Shown here: in pieces, positions 1 through 8,336 of the stretch
Numbering within the stretch: position 1 is the stretch's first letter
Layout: every line of letters starts with the position of its first letter
DNA from: Desulfatibacillum aliphaticivorans DSM 15576
GTDB lineage: Bacteria; Desulfobacterota; Desulfobacteria; Desulfobacterales; Desulfatibacillaceae
Assembly: GCF_000429905.1 (NCBI RefSeq)
Contig: NZ_AUCT01000002.1
Coordinates: 124,001 to 188,000, forward strand
Direction: 5' to 3'
DNA length: 64,000 nt
The notes under the pieces: generated by a model
What the model was told of the DNA's origin: nothing
Databases searched by the model: none
What the model saw: only the letters and a program-made list of their open reading frames with translations
Program-made: the position numbers and the translations under genes

Positions 1-35
1 TTTTTTAAAACGCCTCCCGTGTTCGCGTCTGCGCA

Positions 36-77
36 TTGACATCCACGCCTTGAATATGTACACTATATCTGTACATA
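36..77 (+). promoter_or_regulatory. Promoter and autoregulatory palindrome of the toxin-antitoxin operon
   Basis: A TTGACA -35 box lies at 36-41. After a 17-bp spacer, TACACT at 59-64 can serve as the -10. The perfect inverted repeat TATGTACA / TGTACATA (arms 55-62 and 70-77, 7-bp spacer) covers the -10. This is the layout expected when a Phd-type antitoxin, alone or with its toxin, represses its own operon. A Shine-Dalgarno AAAGGAGG follows at about 83-90, just before the ATG at 96. The operator role is inferred from position and symmetry. Confidence 0.75.
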
Positions 78-95
78 CATGTAAAGGAGGCGACA

Positions 96-374
96 ATGGC
101 CATTCAAACAACCTACACGCATGCCAGAGCGCATTTGGCTTCGCTGCTGAATGAGGTTTCAGAAAACCGGGAGGTGGTGATCATCCAGCGCCGGGGGCAT
201 GAAGATGTGGCGCTGATATCGGCGGTTGAGTTGGGGGGGATTCTTGAGACGGCTCACTTGCTTCGGTCTCCCAAAAATGCTGAGCGCCTATTAGCCGGCC
301 TGGAAAGAGCCAGGAATGATGAGGGCTCTGGGGAGTCGCTAAAGGATCTCCGTAACGAGGTCGGCCTTGAGTAA
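96..374 (+). CDS. Phd/YefM family antitoxin
   Basis: A 92-residue protein with the N-terminal Phd/YefM fold: an ALISAVELGGI-type segment near residues 40-50 follows the basic stretch IIQRRGHEDVA. It should bind DNA as a dimer through this half and neutralise the toxin with its flexible C-terminal half. The last codons overlap the toxin start (367), giving the translational coupling usual for toxin-antitoxin pairs. Length and order (antitoxin first) match YefM-YoeB. Repression of the palindromic promoter at 36-77 is likely. The family is clear; the partner is inferred from adjacency. Confidence 0.87.
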   Translation: MAIQTTYTHARAHLASLLNEVSENREVVIIQRRGHEDVALISAVELGGILETAHLLRSPKNAERLLAGLERARNDEGSGESLKDLRNEVGLE

Positions 375-663
375 AAGGCGGAAAAAGGTCCCGGATGATT
401 CCGGGGGGCGCCTGTCGGTCTTTCAGCCTGAATTCAGGGAGGACCTGCGATTCTGGGTGGAAAAGGACCGAAAGACGGCGTTGCGGATTTTTCAACTCAT
501 AGAAGCCGTCATGCGGGATCCATTTCAGGGGATCGGCAAGCCGGAGCCGTTAAAATATTTCGGCCCCGGCGTATGGTCCCGCCGAATCACCCAGGAGCAC
601 CGGTTGGTATATCTGGTGCGCGATGCGCGAATCGACTTCATTCAGGCGCGTTATCATTATTGA
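367..663 (+). CDS. YoeB/Txe family toxin, ribosome-dependent mRNA endonuclease
   Basis: A 98-residue RelE-superfamily protein closest to YoeB/Txe. It shows the conserved order FREDLRFW, then KIxxLIE-like RIFQLIEAVMRDPFQGIGKPEPLK, then WSRRITQEHRLVY, and ends in ARYHY. In this family the C-terminal His/Tyr and the arginines and glutamate of the RRITQEHR segment act in mRNA cleavage in the ribosomal A site; all are present, so the toxin looks intact. It starts at TTG 367, eight bases inside the antitoxin gene. The weak start codon may keep toxin synthesis low. Biological role (plasmid-like maintenance or stress) is not visible. Confidence 0.88.
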   Translation: MSKRRKKVPDDSGGRLSVFQPEFREDLRFWVEKDRKTALRIFQLIEAVMRDPFQGIGKPEPLKYFGPGVWSRRITQEHRLVYLVRDARIDFIQARYHY

Positions 664-914
664 TGCAAAATGGTGAGTCCCCGTTTCCGGGAATGACGAA
701 GCATGAAGGCGTTGCCCACTAATTTTGTTGGGTGAACCTGCGCGACATGAATAACCCTCTTTAATAATTCTATAATAACGAATACCTTGTCTGATTCATT
801 GAGCGCCCACAGCGCAGAACCACCCCACCTACGCCTCATCTTTATAGGATGTAGATATTATGGGTAGAGCTTGCGAAACCCGACAATATCTCCCGCAATC
901 TGCTCTCATCGGCC
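664..914. other. Intergenic stretch with a copy of a dispersed repeat motif
   Basis: No credible gene. The 12-mer ATTTTGTTGGGT at 722-733 recurs at 13508-13519 and, inverted, at 13622-13633. It is preceded here by a GTCCCCG...GGGAATGACG-like segment near 675-695 that resembles 13375-13430. These look like fragments of one dispersed intergenic repeat. The rest is AT-rich. Confidence 0.5.
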
Positions 915-1385
915 TTACGAACGCAAAGTGGCGATGAGGCGCAGGGGCTTAAGCAGCAGATCCAGGGCGCACAGGATGTTGGGCGCCACAATGTCCGCCG
1001 CCTGTACGGCGACTCCCGCGGCGCATTCAGCGCCCACAACGGCGATGCCCAGGGCGGCTTTCTCCAGCATCAGGCAGTCATTGCGCCCATTGCCCACGGC
1101 AATGGTTTTTTTCGCGCCCTGCTCCGCCACGTATTGCTGCTTCGCCAGGTCCTGGGCTTCTTTGCCGAGGACGGAAACCGTAAAGCCGGTCCCTTCAAAG
1201 GCTGCTTTTACCGTGCCAAAGGTATCGGCGGTTAAAATATGTATTTCCAGGCTTTGGGAAAGGGTTTTAAGCCTTTCCATAACTCCGTCTATCACCTTGC
1301 CGTCTATGGCCAGGGTTCCGTTATAGTCCAGCACGAGACTGCCGTAAGACGCGTCTCCGTGACCGGGGATGGAAATATTGATCAC
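915..1385 (-). CDS. HAD-superfamily phosphatase of the soluble P-type ATPase-like group
   Basis: A 156-residue stand-alone HAD hydrolase. Motif I is LVLDYNGTLA with nucleophile Asp20; position 22 is Asn where most HAD phosphatases have a second Asp, a variant seen in the small soluble proteins related to P-type ATPase cores. Motif II is the T of ILTADTFGT, and motif IV is GNGRNDCLML. There are no membrane segments, so it is cytosolic. Substrate unknown. The start ATG overlaps the stop of the upstream anchored protein by four bases, so the two are probably co-translated. The Asn in motif I may weaken or change phosphatase activity. Confidence 0.75.
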   Translation of the reverse strand: MINISIPGHGDASYGSLVLDYNGTLAIDGKVIDGVMERLKTLSQSLEIHILTADTFGTVKAAFEGTGFTVSVLGKEAQDLAKQQYVAEQGAKKTIAVGNGRNDCLMLEKAALGIAVVGAECAAGVAVQAADIVAPNILCALDLLLKPLRLIATLRS

Positions 1386-2269
1386 GCGTTTACCTCCACG
1401 CCTGCAATCCGGAGTTTGTCATCCACGGTTGTTACGGCCTGCATTTCGAGCATTCCGAAGGGTTCCGGGGGACTGAGGCGAATGGTCAATGATTCAGGAT
1501 CATTGACGAACTTCTTCAATTCGTCCGTGATGGCTTTGACGGCGGGGCTTTCGTTTCCCGTCATCTGCGCATCCAGGGTTTCAATCATTTCCGCTTTGAC
1601 CTCGGCAATGGTCATGCCCCGCTCTTTGGCGGTCTGCTCCATGGCCAGGACGAGCAATTTCGGATCTTTATAGGTTAGTGAAGCGCCGACAACCTTGGCT
1701 TCCGACAAAACCTTCAAGGCCGTCATGTAAGCCTGAAGCCGGGAAACCTTCTCTTCGGGAAGGTTCAGGTTGGAGAAATGAAAATCCATCTCCAGGGTTC
1801 CCATCTGGTCTTCGGTGATGCGCAGGGTGTTTATGTCCAGGGTCTTTTTATCTCTGGCGTAATCATAGGCGCATTCCAGGTTCCAGGACAGAGCCTCGGG
1901 GTCCAGGCCGGCGGCCCGGGCCCTGGCGATGTATTCGGCGCCGCCCGCTTCCGACTTCATCCCGATAAGTTCAAAATGCTGCTTGCCGGGGTCGGAAGCG
2001 CCCCACCTGAAAGTGTGGACGACGACTTCGTCCATGAATATGGGTTCGGGAGACTTTGCCGTGATAAACTTCAGGCCATGAAAATGAGCGGCGCCGGTAA
2101 AAAGGTTGACGGAAACCTTGTCGCACTGGACGTCGCCCAGAATGTCGGCTTTCTCCAGGCCTTTGGCCAATTCTTTTTCCGCGCGTTGGTTGAGATACCA
2201 CTGGCCTCCTGCAATGGCGCAGCCCAGCAGCACGACCAAGACAACAATACTCGCCGCAACCTTTTTCAT
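1382..2269 (-). CDS. Membrane-anchored periplasmic protein of unknown function
   Basis: I do not recognise the family. The start at 2269 (MKKVAASIV...) is preferred over longer options because AAGGAAAA precedes it at good distance and it exposes a clean signal anchor (residues 1-22, hydrophobic VVLVVLLGCAIAG). The remaining ~270 residues are soluble, acidic and rich in short strands, reminiscent of DUF945/AsmA-like periplasmic proteins (DVQCDKVSVNLFTGAAHFHGL near residues 45-65). It overlaps the HAD phosphatase gene by four bases. A role in envelope biogenesis is only a guess. Confidence 0.6.
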   Translation of the reverse strand: MKKVAASIVVLVVLLGCAIAGGQWYLNQRAEKELAKGLEKADILGDVQCDKVSVNLFTGAAHFHGLKFITAKSPEPIFMDEVVVHTFRWGASDPGKQHFELIGMKSEAGGAEYIARARAAGLDPEALSWNLECAYDYARDKKTLDINTLRITEDQMGTLEMDFHFSNLNLPEEKVSRLQAYMTALKVLSEAKVVGASLTYKDPKLLVLAMEQTAKERGMTIAEVKAEMIETLDAQMTGNESPAVKAITDELKKFVNDPESLTIRLSPPEPFGMLEMQAVTTVDDKLRIAGVEVNA

Positions 2270-2406
2270 GAAGAATTTTCCTTGTAATATTAAGCAGTAA
2301 AAAGAAAACAGCTTCCCTCCGAATTTCGGAGCATAGAACAGGGGCGGGGTTTTGTCAAACCTCAACAAGGAGACAGGTTTTTTCCATAAAAAGCTGTTCT
2401 TAAAGG

Positions 2407-4503
2407 TTAGAGCCTAAACCGGCCGGCAAGTTCCTTCAACTCCTGCCCCAAGTTGTGCAGTTGGACGGTGGCGCTTTCCAATTGCTTGGCGCCTTCCGAG
2501 TTTTGCTTGCTGGCTTCGGTAATGCTGTCCAGGGCGTCGGAAAGCTGTGCAATGCCGACCAGTTGCTGCTGGCTGGACGCAGCGATCTGGGTTGCGGAGT
2601 TGGACGCCTGCTGCACGCTGGATTCCAGGGCCCGGATGGACTCCCCGGACCGGGATGCCAGGGCTTCCCCCATGTCCACGGCCTTGGAGCCCCTTTCGGT
2701 GGCGAGCACCGAGGCGCTGGTGGCGGTCTGGATGTCGTTCAGGATGGTCCTGACCTGGCTGGTGGCTTGTTTGGAGAGGTCGGCCAGGGACTTGACCTCC
2801 TGGGCCACCACGCCGAAGCCCTTGCCGAAGTCGCCGGCCTTGGCGGCTTCTATGGAGGCGTTGACCGAAAGCAGATTGGACTCGTTGGCCAGATCCGCCA
2901 CGGTGTCTATGATTTCGCCGATGCTGTGGGTGTGCTCGCTTAATTTGACGATGCTTTCGGCAATGTACTCCATTTCCTCCTTGATGCGCTGCATGCCGTC
3001 CACGGCATCGTCCGTGGCTTTTCTTCCGGCCTCGGAAATCTGGGCGGTGGCTTCGGCCTCCCTGGCCACGGCTTCGGCTTTTTCGTTAGCCACGGTGGTG
3101 GTCTGCTTGACCTCCTCCGCCGTGGTGCTCAACTCCAGCACGGTGGTTGAGGTCTCCATGGAACTGGTGGACAACTGGGATGAGGTTGCGGAAATCTGGC
3201 TGGACGAGGTTGCAAGGGCGTCCGCGCTTTCTTTAATGCGGGAAACGATTACGTGAATTTTCTCGATAAATACGTTGAAGCTCCTTGCCAGATCCCCGAT
3301 TTCGTCCTTGGACTCCACGTTCAGGCGCACTGTCAGGTCGCCGTCGCCTTCGGCGATGTCCCTAAGGCTGTCCACCACTTCCTGTACATGGGAGAATATG
3401 GACCTGGACGCGAAAAAGCTGACCGGAAACATGACGGCCGTACACACCAGAAAGATGACAATCAGCACCCAGGTGACCTGCCACGTGTTAGACTTGGCCA
3501 GATCCATGGGAATCAGGGAAGCCAGGGCGCCGATGCACCGGGAGCCGGCGTACAAAGGCAAGGAGGCCTGGAAATAATTACTCCCGCCGATTTTGACCTC
3601 ACTATGGATGGGATCTTGCGCCATGAGGCTCCAGTTATCGTCCACCTTCTCAAACAGGGTGAAATCACATTGCTGCTGGGCGGGCAAAGTCCCGCGGCTA
3701 AGGCCCTCGGGCAAGAACAGGTTGACATTGGCGTCGCTGATCTTGGCGGAACGCTCCACAAATTGCTGCTCAAAATACTTCACCACGGTAAGAAACCCGA
3801 ATTGCCTGGGCTCAAAATCCTCCAATTCGTCGCTATAAACCGCCCCCATAACAGGAACCAGCACAAACTGGCCAATCCGATCCCCTTTTCTATAAAAATC
3901 CTCTATTGCGAAAGTGGGCGCATCTCCTTCCCAATCCTTGCTCATATCGGGATCGATGGCGTCCACTTCGGTCCATTCCACATTGGCCATGTTAACGCCT
4001 TTTTTCACCTCAACCATTTCCTGATTTTCTGCGTTGTGGGCAAAGGCAATCGTGACGTTATCCCCATTGGTTTGCAGGCCCAGAATGAACTTGCCTTCCA
4101 AATTGTACAGACGCACTTCCTGCACCCCGGATGAAGAAGCCACCTCGAAAATGGATTCGGCCATGGTCAGGTACTCGGACCGGAACATGCTCCGGTACTG
4201 AGAGCCGAACAAGGAAAAGTCGGCGCTGTTTTCTTCATCCGTGTTTTCCTGGATGAACTGCACCTTGATTCCCAAATCCTGGGCCGTGGCCATTTGGCGG
4301 GCTGCAGCGGCCAGTTTTTCCTGCCTTTCCGTAATGTCCTGCCGGATGATCTTAAATGATTTGTCCAGGCTGTCATTGGATGCGGCGCGCTGCTGCTTGT
4401 ACACGATAAGAGACACGAGGATGGTGCACACCACCATGACAATGAGTAATACCGAAGGGACTCCCAGCATCAATTTGGTCTTTAATTTCATTACAGGAAC
4501 CAC
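2407..4503 (-). CDS. Methyl-accepting chemotaxis protein
   Basis: Transmembrane chemoreceptor of 698 residues (or 694 if translation begins at the second Met, 4491). TM1 spans about residues 10-33 and TM2 about 345-368; between them lies a ~310-residue periplasmic sensor of double-Cache-like size. A HAMP domain follows (SFFASRS..., about 370-425), then the MCP signalling domain, whose hairpin tip reads ANESNLLSVNASIEAAKAGD and continues GFGVVAQEVKSLADLS. It should dock CheA/CheW and control the flagellar motor or a related output. There is no C-terminal CheR-tethering pentapeptide. No che genes are nearby, so it is an orphan receptor; ligand unknown. Confidence 0.92.
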   Translation of the reverse strand: MVPVMKLKTKLMLGVPSVLLIVMVVCTILVSLIVYKQQRAASNDSLDKSFKIIRQDITERQEKLAAAARQMATAQDLGIKVQFIQENTDEENSADFSLFGSQYRSMFRSEYLTMAESIFEVASSSGVQEVRLYNLEGKFILGLQTNGDNVTIAFAHNAENQEMVEVKKGVNMANVEWTEVDAIDPDMSKDWEGDAPTFAIEDFYRKGDRIGQFVLVPVMGAVYSDELEDFEPRQFGFLTVVKYFEQQFVERSAKISDANVNLFLPEGLSRGTLPAQQQCDFTLFEKVDDNWSLMAQDPIHSEVKIGGSNYFQASLPLYAGSRCIGALASLIPMDLAKSNTWQVTWVLIVIFLVCTAVMFPVSFFASRSIFSHVQEVVDSLRDIAEGDGDLTVRLNVESKDEIGDLARSFNVFIEKIHVIVSRIKESADALATSSSQISATSSQLSTSSMETSTTVLELSTTAEEVKQTTTVANEKAEAVAREAEATAQISEAGRKATDDAVDGMQRIKEEMEYIAESIVKLSEHTHSIGEIIDTVADLANESNLLSVNASIEAAKAGDFGKGFGVVAQEVKSLADLSKQATSQVRTILNDIQTATSASVLATERGSKAVDMGEALASRSGESIRALESSVQQASNSATQIAASSQQQLVGIAQLSDALDSITEASKQNSEGAKQLESATVQLHNLGQELKELAGRFRL

Positions 4504-5000
4504 TCCTCTATCATTGAATGATTAATGGATGGACGGCCTGTCCGCGGACGCGAGGCGCAATTTTACGATTCGTTTTCCGCAAAAAAATTTTTAGGATGGA
4601 TAAATGGAAGAAGAACTCCCCCTCACAATGTAACGATAGACTGAATTATACATGATTTAAGACGTTAGGCAATAGCATGTTTGAAATCCGTTTGGAATCC
4701 GGCAGTTAGTTTCATTCATATTTGTAAAACCCTGGGGAAAATTGAGATTTTCGTCTGTTTTTATAAAACCATCGCCTTGACACCCTGCGGGGAAGCCAGT
4801 CGGAGGACGCTCGCCGTCGGAATTTGGAAAGAGAAAGGATGCACCGAGGCGCCGCCCGACAGGACCATGGAAGTCCTTGGGAATGGATCAGGCCCCTGGG
4901 GCCTTTTAGGGCTTGAGTGAAAAAAAAGTATTCCGGTGTAGAAAAAAGGGGCAGGCTGGACCCCCGGACCTTTGGTAAAAAGGTCCGGGGATAATAAGCC
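4504..5000. other. Long intergenic region with hairpins
   Basis: No convincing gene; the one open frame on the plus strand has no family resemblance. Two strong hairpins occur: GGCCCC-T-GGGGCC at 4891-4903 followed by TTTT (plus-strand terminator-like), and the 12-bp stem at 4962-4990 described separately. Between 4780 and 4910 the sequence is GC-rich with several short complementary blocks (for example AGGAC...GTCCT near 4861-4876), so a small structured RNA ending at the 4891 hairpin is possible but unproven. Confidence 0.4.
4962..4990 (-). terminator. Hairpin downstream of rpmB
   Basis: Perfect 12-bp stem CCCCGGACCTTT / AAAGGTCCGGGG with a five-base loop, 10 bp past the rpmB stop codon on the minus strand. 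There is no immediate U-run (the T-rich stretch comes about 15 bases later), so it may act as a weak terminator or a 3' end stabiliser. Confidence 0.6.
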
Positions 5001-5192
5001 TTAGGGCTTTACAATCTTGCCGGATTTAATGCAGTTGGTGCAAACCGTGATTTTTTTAACCTGTCCATTTTCCTGCAAGCTGCGGACTTTCTGCAGGTTG
5101 GGGTTAAAACGGCGTTTGTTCACGTTATGGGCATGGCTGACGTTGTTGCCGACCATGGGTTTTTTTCCGCATATTTCACACATTCTGGACAT
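5001..5192 (-). CDS. rpmB: 50S ribosomal protein L28
   Basis: 63-residue L28, a component of the large ribosomal subunit. It opens with MSRMCEICGKKPMVGNNVSHAHN, then KRRFNPNLQKVR, and ends with CTNCIKSGKIVKP. The CxxC pairs (residues 5/8 and 52/55) mark the zinc-binding C+ form. Length is normal. It is monocistronic here, with GGAGAATG-type ribosome binding just upstream and a 12-bp hairpin directly downstream. rpmG is not adjacent. Confidence 0.97.
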   Translation of the reverse strand: MSRMCEICGKKPMVGNNVSHAHNVNKRRFNPNLQKVRSLQENGQVKKITVCTNCIKSGKIVKP

Positions 5193-5313
5193 GATTCATT
5201 CTCCTGGCTGTTCTATATCGTCTTTGGGGCCCCCAAAGACGAGCCCCTGCAAAAGAACAATCTGGTATACCAAACAGCCGGTCTTGTAAAGTCTTTTTTT
5301 TTAATTTTATCCG

Positions 5314-5354
5314 TGAAAAAGAAAAGGCGGAGGCCTTAAACAAGGCTGCTCCGC
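5314..5354 (-). terminator. Rho-independent terminator of the trxA-trxB-bamD cluster
   Basis: On the minus strand, GCGGAGCAGCCTT pairs with AAGGCCTCCGC across a four-base loop (two-base bulge), followed by CTTTTCTTTTT. It lies 13 bases past the bamD stop codon, so it plausibly ends transcripts from trxA/trxB/bamD. Confidence 0.75.
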
Positions 5355-5366
5355 GCTTTTCAAAAC

Positions 5367-6167
5367 CTATTCAGATTCGGGCGGGCCGGACTCCGCCTCG
5401 GGAATGACAATCCCCTTTTTGACGGCCTTGGCCCGTTCCTTGTCCAATTTCTTTTTATACTTCTCAGCCTCTTCCCGGCGTTCTTCCTGGGCTTTGGCCT
5501 TCAATTCCATGGCCTGGGCCTCTTCCTTGGCGATAAAGGCATCGCACAAGGCCACATATTCCAAAGCCTGGCGATGCACCCCCACGTCCGGGTAGGCGGC
5601 GAGAATGTCTCTAAAGCGCACACGGGCTGCGTGAAACTCTTTCGCCTTAAAATAATAAGCGCCCACAAACAGGTCATGGCGGGCCAGGGTTTCCTGGCAA
5701 ATCTTGATGTGTTCCAGAGCCATGGCCGCTTCCGCGGAGGCGGGATATTCCCGGGTGAGCCGCAGAAAATTCTCCAAAGCCGATTCCGTGGCCGTCTGGT
5801 CCCTGTCCGGCAGGGCTTTTTGCTCGAAATAGCACATGCCGATTTGAAAAATCACGTAGGGAATGGCGTCGTTCCTGGGATGCAGGCTTTCAAAATACTC
5901 ATAGGCGTAGATGGCGTCTTCGTAATTTTTTCTTTTAAAATAGGAGTCCGCCAGTTTCAGCTCCGCCAGAATGGCGTACTTGCTGAAAGGGTACCAGTCC
6001 TTGAGCTTCTCAAAAGACTCGATGGCCTGGGTGTAATCGCCTTTTTCATAATACCGGATCCCGTCCGCAGCCAGTTCCTCGGCGGGTTTTTCCTTGGAAT
6101 CCTTGAACCAGGAGCATCCCGGCGCCATGAGGGCCAGGATGAGAAGGACTAATAGCGTCTTTTTCAA
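5367..6167 (-). CDS. bamD: Outer membrane assembly lipoprotein BamD
   Basis: 266-residue lipoprotein with signal peptide MKKTLLVLLILALMAPGC and the lipobox Cys at residue 18, followed by TPR repeats: AADGIRYYEKGDYTQAIESFEKL, AILAELKLADSYFKRKNYEDAIYAYEYF and later copies. BamD is the essential lipoprotein partner of BamA in beta-barrel insertion in the outer membrane. The C-terminal ~45 residues are a highly charged Lys/Glu helix (KAKAQEERREEAEKYKKKL) beyond the usual fold. Its ATG overlaps the trxB stop by four bases, coupling it to the thioredoxin genes, an uncommon neighbourhood. BamD versus another YfiO-like TPR lipoprotein is the only doubt. Confidence 0.87.
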   Translation of the reverse strand: MKKTLLVLLILALMAPGCSWFKDSKEKPAEELAADGIRYYEKGDYTQAIESFEKLKDWYPFSKYAILAELKLADSYFKRKNYEDAIYAYEYFESLHPRNDAIPYVIFQIGMCYFEQKALPDRDQTATESALENFLRLTREYPASAEAAMALEHIKICQETLARHDLFVGAYYFKAKEFHAARVRFRDILAAYPDVGVHRQALEYVALCDAFIAKEEAQAMELKAKAQEERREEAEKYKKKLDKERAKAVKKGIVIPEAESGPPESE

Positions 6168-7096
6168 GATTTTACCTGCTCTACGTAATGTTCCGCGCTG
6201 ACGGCGGCGATTGCGGCGTCGCCTACTGCCGTGGCGACCTGCCGTAAGGGAGTGTTGCGTACGTCGCCCACTGCGAACACGCCGGGGACCGAGGTTTGCA
6301 TCCTGGCGTCGGTGACGATAAAGCCGCCGTCATCCACTTCCACGGCGCCGCTGAGGAAGTCCGTGTTGGGCAGAATGCCCACCCAGATGAAGCAGCCTTC
6401 CACGGCCAATTCCCTGGTTTCGCCGGTTTTCACGTTTTCCACCAAGACCTTGTCCAGGCCGAACAGCCCGTCCACCTTGGTGACGATGGAATCCCAGAGG
6501 ATTTCAACCTTGTCGTTGGCGAAAACCCGGTCCTGGAGGATTTTTGTGGCCCTAAGCTGGTCCCTGCGGTGAATCAGGTAGACCTTGTCCACAAACTTGG
6601 TCAGGTACAGGCTTTCCTGCACTGCGGTGTCTCCGCCGCCCACGGCGGCCACGGCCTTATTCCTGTAAAAAGGAGCGTCGCAGGTGGCGCAGGTGGAAAT
6701 GCCTTTGCCCATGAACTGCTTCTCTCCGGGCACGCCCAATTTTTTCGGGGAGGCGCCGGTGGCCAAAATCACAGTAGTAGCGGTGAGGGCCGCCCCGTCG
6801 GACAGGCTGACCTTCTTAAGATCCCCGGTAAAATCCACGGAAACGACTTCGCGGCTTTCTATGGGAACCCCGAAATTTTCGGCCTGGGCCTTCATGGCTT
6901 CCACGAGTTCCCAGCCGGTGAGCCCTTTGGGAAAACCAGGGTAGTTTTCAATAAAATCCGTCACCAGGATCTGGCCGCCGACGGAGGCCTTTTCCAGGAG
7001 AAGCACTTTCATGCCCGCCCGGGCCGCGTAGATGCCTGCGGTAAGCCCGCCCGGACCGCCGCCTATAATCAGGCAGTCGTAATGGGAGTCGCTCAT
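6164..7096 (-). CDS. trxB: Thioredoxin reductase (NADPH)
   Basis: 310-residue FAD-dependent pyridine nucleotide-disulfide oxidoreductase. FAD-binding GGGPGGLTAGIYAARAG is at residues 12-28, the redox-active CATC (residues ~136-139) sits in STCATCDAPFYRNK, the NAD(P)H site is GGGDTAVQESLYL with HRRDQLRA downstream, and the C-terminal FAD motif is GVFAVGDVRNTPLRQ. It reduces thioredoxin in the cytosol. The adjacent trxA (34 bp upstream) is the natural partner, so the two form an operon leading into bamD. Confidence 0.96.
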   Translation of the reverse strand: MSDSHYDCLIIGGGPGGLTAGIYAARAGMKVLLLEKASVGGQILVTDFIENYPGFPKGLTGWELVEAMKAQAENFGVPIESREVVSVDFTGDLKKVSLSDGAALTATTVILATGASPKKLGVPGEKQFMGKGISTCATCDAPFYRNKAVAAVGGGDTAVQESLYLTKFVDKVYLIHRRDQLRATKILQDRVFANDKVEILWDSIVTKVDGLFGLDKVLVENVKTGETRELAVEGCFIWVGILPNTDFLSGAVEVDDGGFIVTDARMQTSVPGVFAVGDVRNTPLRQVATAVGDAAIAAVSAEHYVEQVKS

Positions 7097-7130
7097 TGAT
7101 TTATCTTCCGGCTTTTAAGGTGATAAAAAT

Positions 7131-7457
7131 TTACAGGGCCTTGTTCAGCGCTTCTTCTATTTTGGCGCGAGGCACGTTGCCCGTAATCTGCTCCACCACT
7201 TCTCCTCCCTTGAAAACAATCAGGGTGGGGATAGCGCGAATTCCGAATTTGCTGGGGGTGGCGGGGTTGTCGTCCACATTGCACTTGGCGAATGCGACTT
7301 TGTCGCCCATCTGGGCAGCCAGTTCCTCAACGACGGGAGCGATAGCGCGGCAGGGGCCGCACCAGGGAGCCCAGAAATCCACGAGCACGGGTTTGTCCGA
7401 CTGCATAACGTCGCTGTCAAAGCTGGAATCGTTTACTTCCAAAATGCCTTCAGCCAT
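7131..7457 (-). CDS. trxA: Thioredoxin
   Basis: 108-residue classical thioredoxin with active site WCGPC (residues ~33-37) in LVDFWAPWCGPCRAIAPVVEEL, the cis-proline region AIPTLIVFKGGEVV, and conserved Asp in the buried strand. It is the cytosolic dithiol donor reduced by the trxB product encoded just downstream. Its leader, on the minus strand at about 7474-7497, contains the hairpin AAAGGCC-AGA-GGCCTTT just before the ribosome binding site AAAGGAAAGG. Confidence 0.97.
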   Translation of the reverse strand: MAEGILEVNDSSFDSDVMQSDKPVLVDFWAPWCGPCRAIAPVVEELAAQMGDKVAFAKCNVDDNPATPSKFGIRAIPTLIVFKGGEVVEQITGNVPRAKIEEALNKAL

Positions 7458-7731
7458 GATGTATTCCTTTCCTTTTTATAAAGGCCTCTGGCCTTTTATG
7501 GTTGCGCATTCTCCGGCCTGTGTGCATATTTGACGCAAGGCGCAGGAACGCGAAGGAGTTGTACTGTCATGATAGTATCGCTTCTCGATAATGTCAACCT
7601 GCCAGGGCTGGGGAAACAGCCGTTAATTCCCACAAAAAGGGCGTTGCCAAAGCCCCTTATAAAGCGTACCATGGCCCTGGCTGTCTTTTAGGCCTGTTGG
7701 AAAAATTGCAGACTTGTTTTAAGGAGGCGAC

Positions 7732-8187
7732 ATGAGCCATCATCATAACGACGACCACGCCCATGATCACGGGCACGATCACGGGCACTGCCATGATCAC
7801 GGACATGACCATGAACATACCCATGCCCACAGCCATTCCCACAGCCACGGGGACGGACAGGATCACGGGCATGCCCACGAGGGCCAGGCGCCCAAAGAGC
7901 ACGAACACGGGCATACGCACTCCCACGCCCATGATCACGACCACAGCGCAGGGGATCACGGCCACACCCATGAAACGGTTTCCACCATGACCATGGGGGA
8001 AAAGCTGGCCAAGCTGCTGGACCATTGGGTGGCCCATAACCAGGACCACGCCAATACCTACGAAACCTGGGCGGCCAGGGCGGACGAGGAAGGCATGGGC
8101 GACGTGGCGGTTTTGCTGCGTAAGGCGGGCGACATGAACCTGGAAATCAACAAGGTGTTTCAGGAAGCGGCCTCCAAGCTGAAGTAA
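7732..8187 (+). CDS. Histidine-rich metal-binding protein with C-terminal helical domain
   Basis: 151 residues. Positions 3-85 are almost entirely His alternating with Asp/Gly/Glu (HDHGHDHGHCHDHGHDHEH and similar), about 45 histidines, a strong signature for zinc or nickel buffering. Residues ~88-151 form a non-repetitive amphipathic helical domain (KLAKLLDHWVAHNQDHANTY, WAARADEEGMGDVAVLLRKA) of a type often found behind such His tails. There is no signal peptide, so it is cytosolic. A strong AAGGAGG precedes the ATG. No transporter or metal-enzyme gene is adjacent, so the metal and client are unknown; storage or chaperone function is inference. Confidence 0.72.
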   Translation: MSHHHNDDHAHDHGHDHGHCHDHGHDHEHTHAHSHSHSHGDGQDHGHAHEGQAPKEHEHGHTHSHAHDHDHSAGDHGHTHETVSTMTMGEKLAKLLDHWVAHNQDHANTYETWAARADEEGMGDVAVLLRKAGDMNLEINKVFQEAASKLK

Positions 8188-8236
8188 AGCCTACTGGTTG
8201 CCAAGGGGACGCAAAATTAAAATAGCGTCGTCTTAG

Positions 8237-8302
8237 AATCCCGGAAAACAGGAATCCCAAAAGCCGGCAACCGGCTTTTGGGAGCCTTGTTTCGGGATAT
8301 TA
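8237..8302. repeat. Large imperfect cruciform upstream of the DUF4911 gene
   Basis: The inner perfect stem CCCAAAAGCCGG / CCGGCTTTTGGG (8256-8267 and 8271-8282, three-base loop) is embedded in an outer stem pairing AATCCCG...AAACAGG with CCTTGTTTCGGGAT. No U-run follows. It may be a REP-like or mobile palindromic element, or an end for the histidine-rich gene's transcript. Confidence 0.6.
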
Positions 8303-8336
8303 TCGGGTTGGGAAGGGGCTTCGGCCCTCGTATCGT

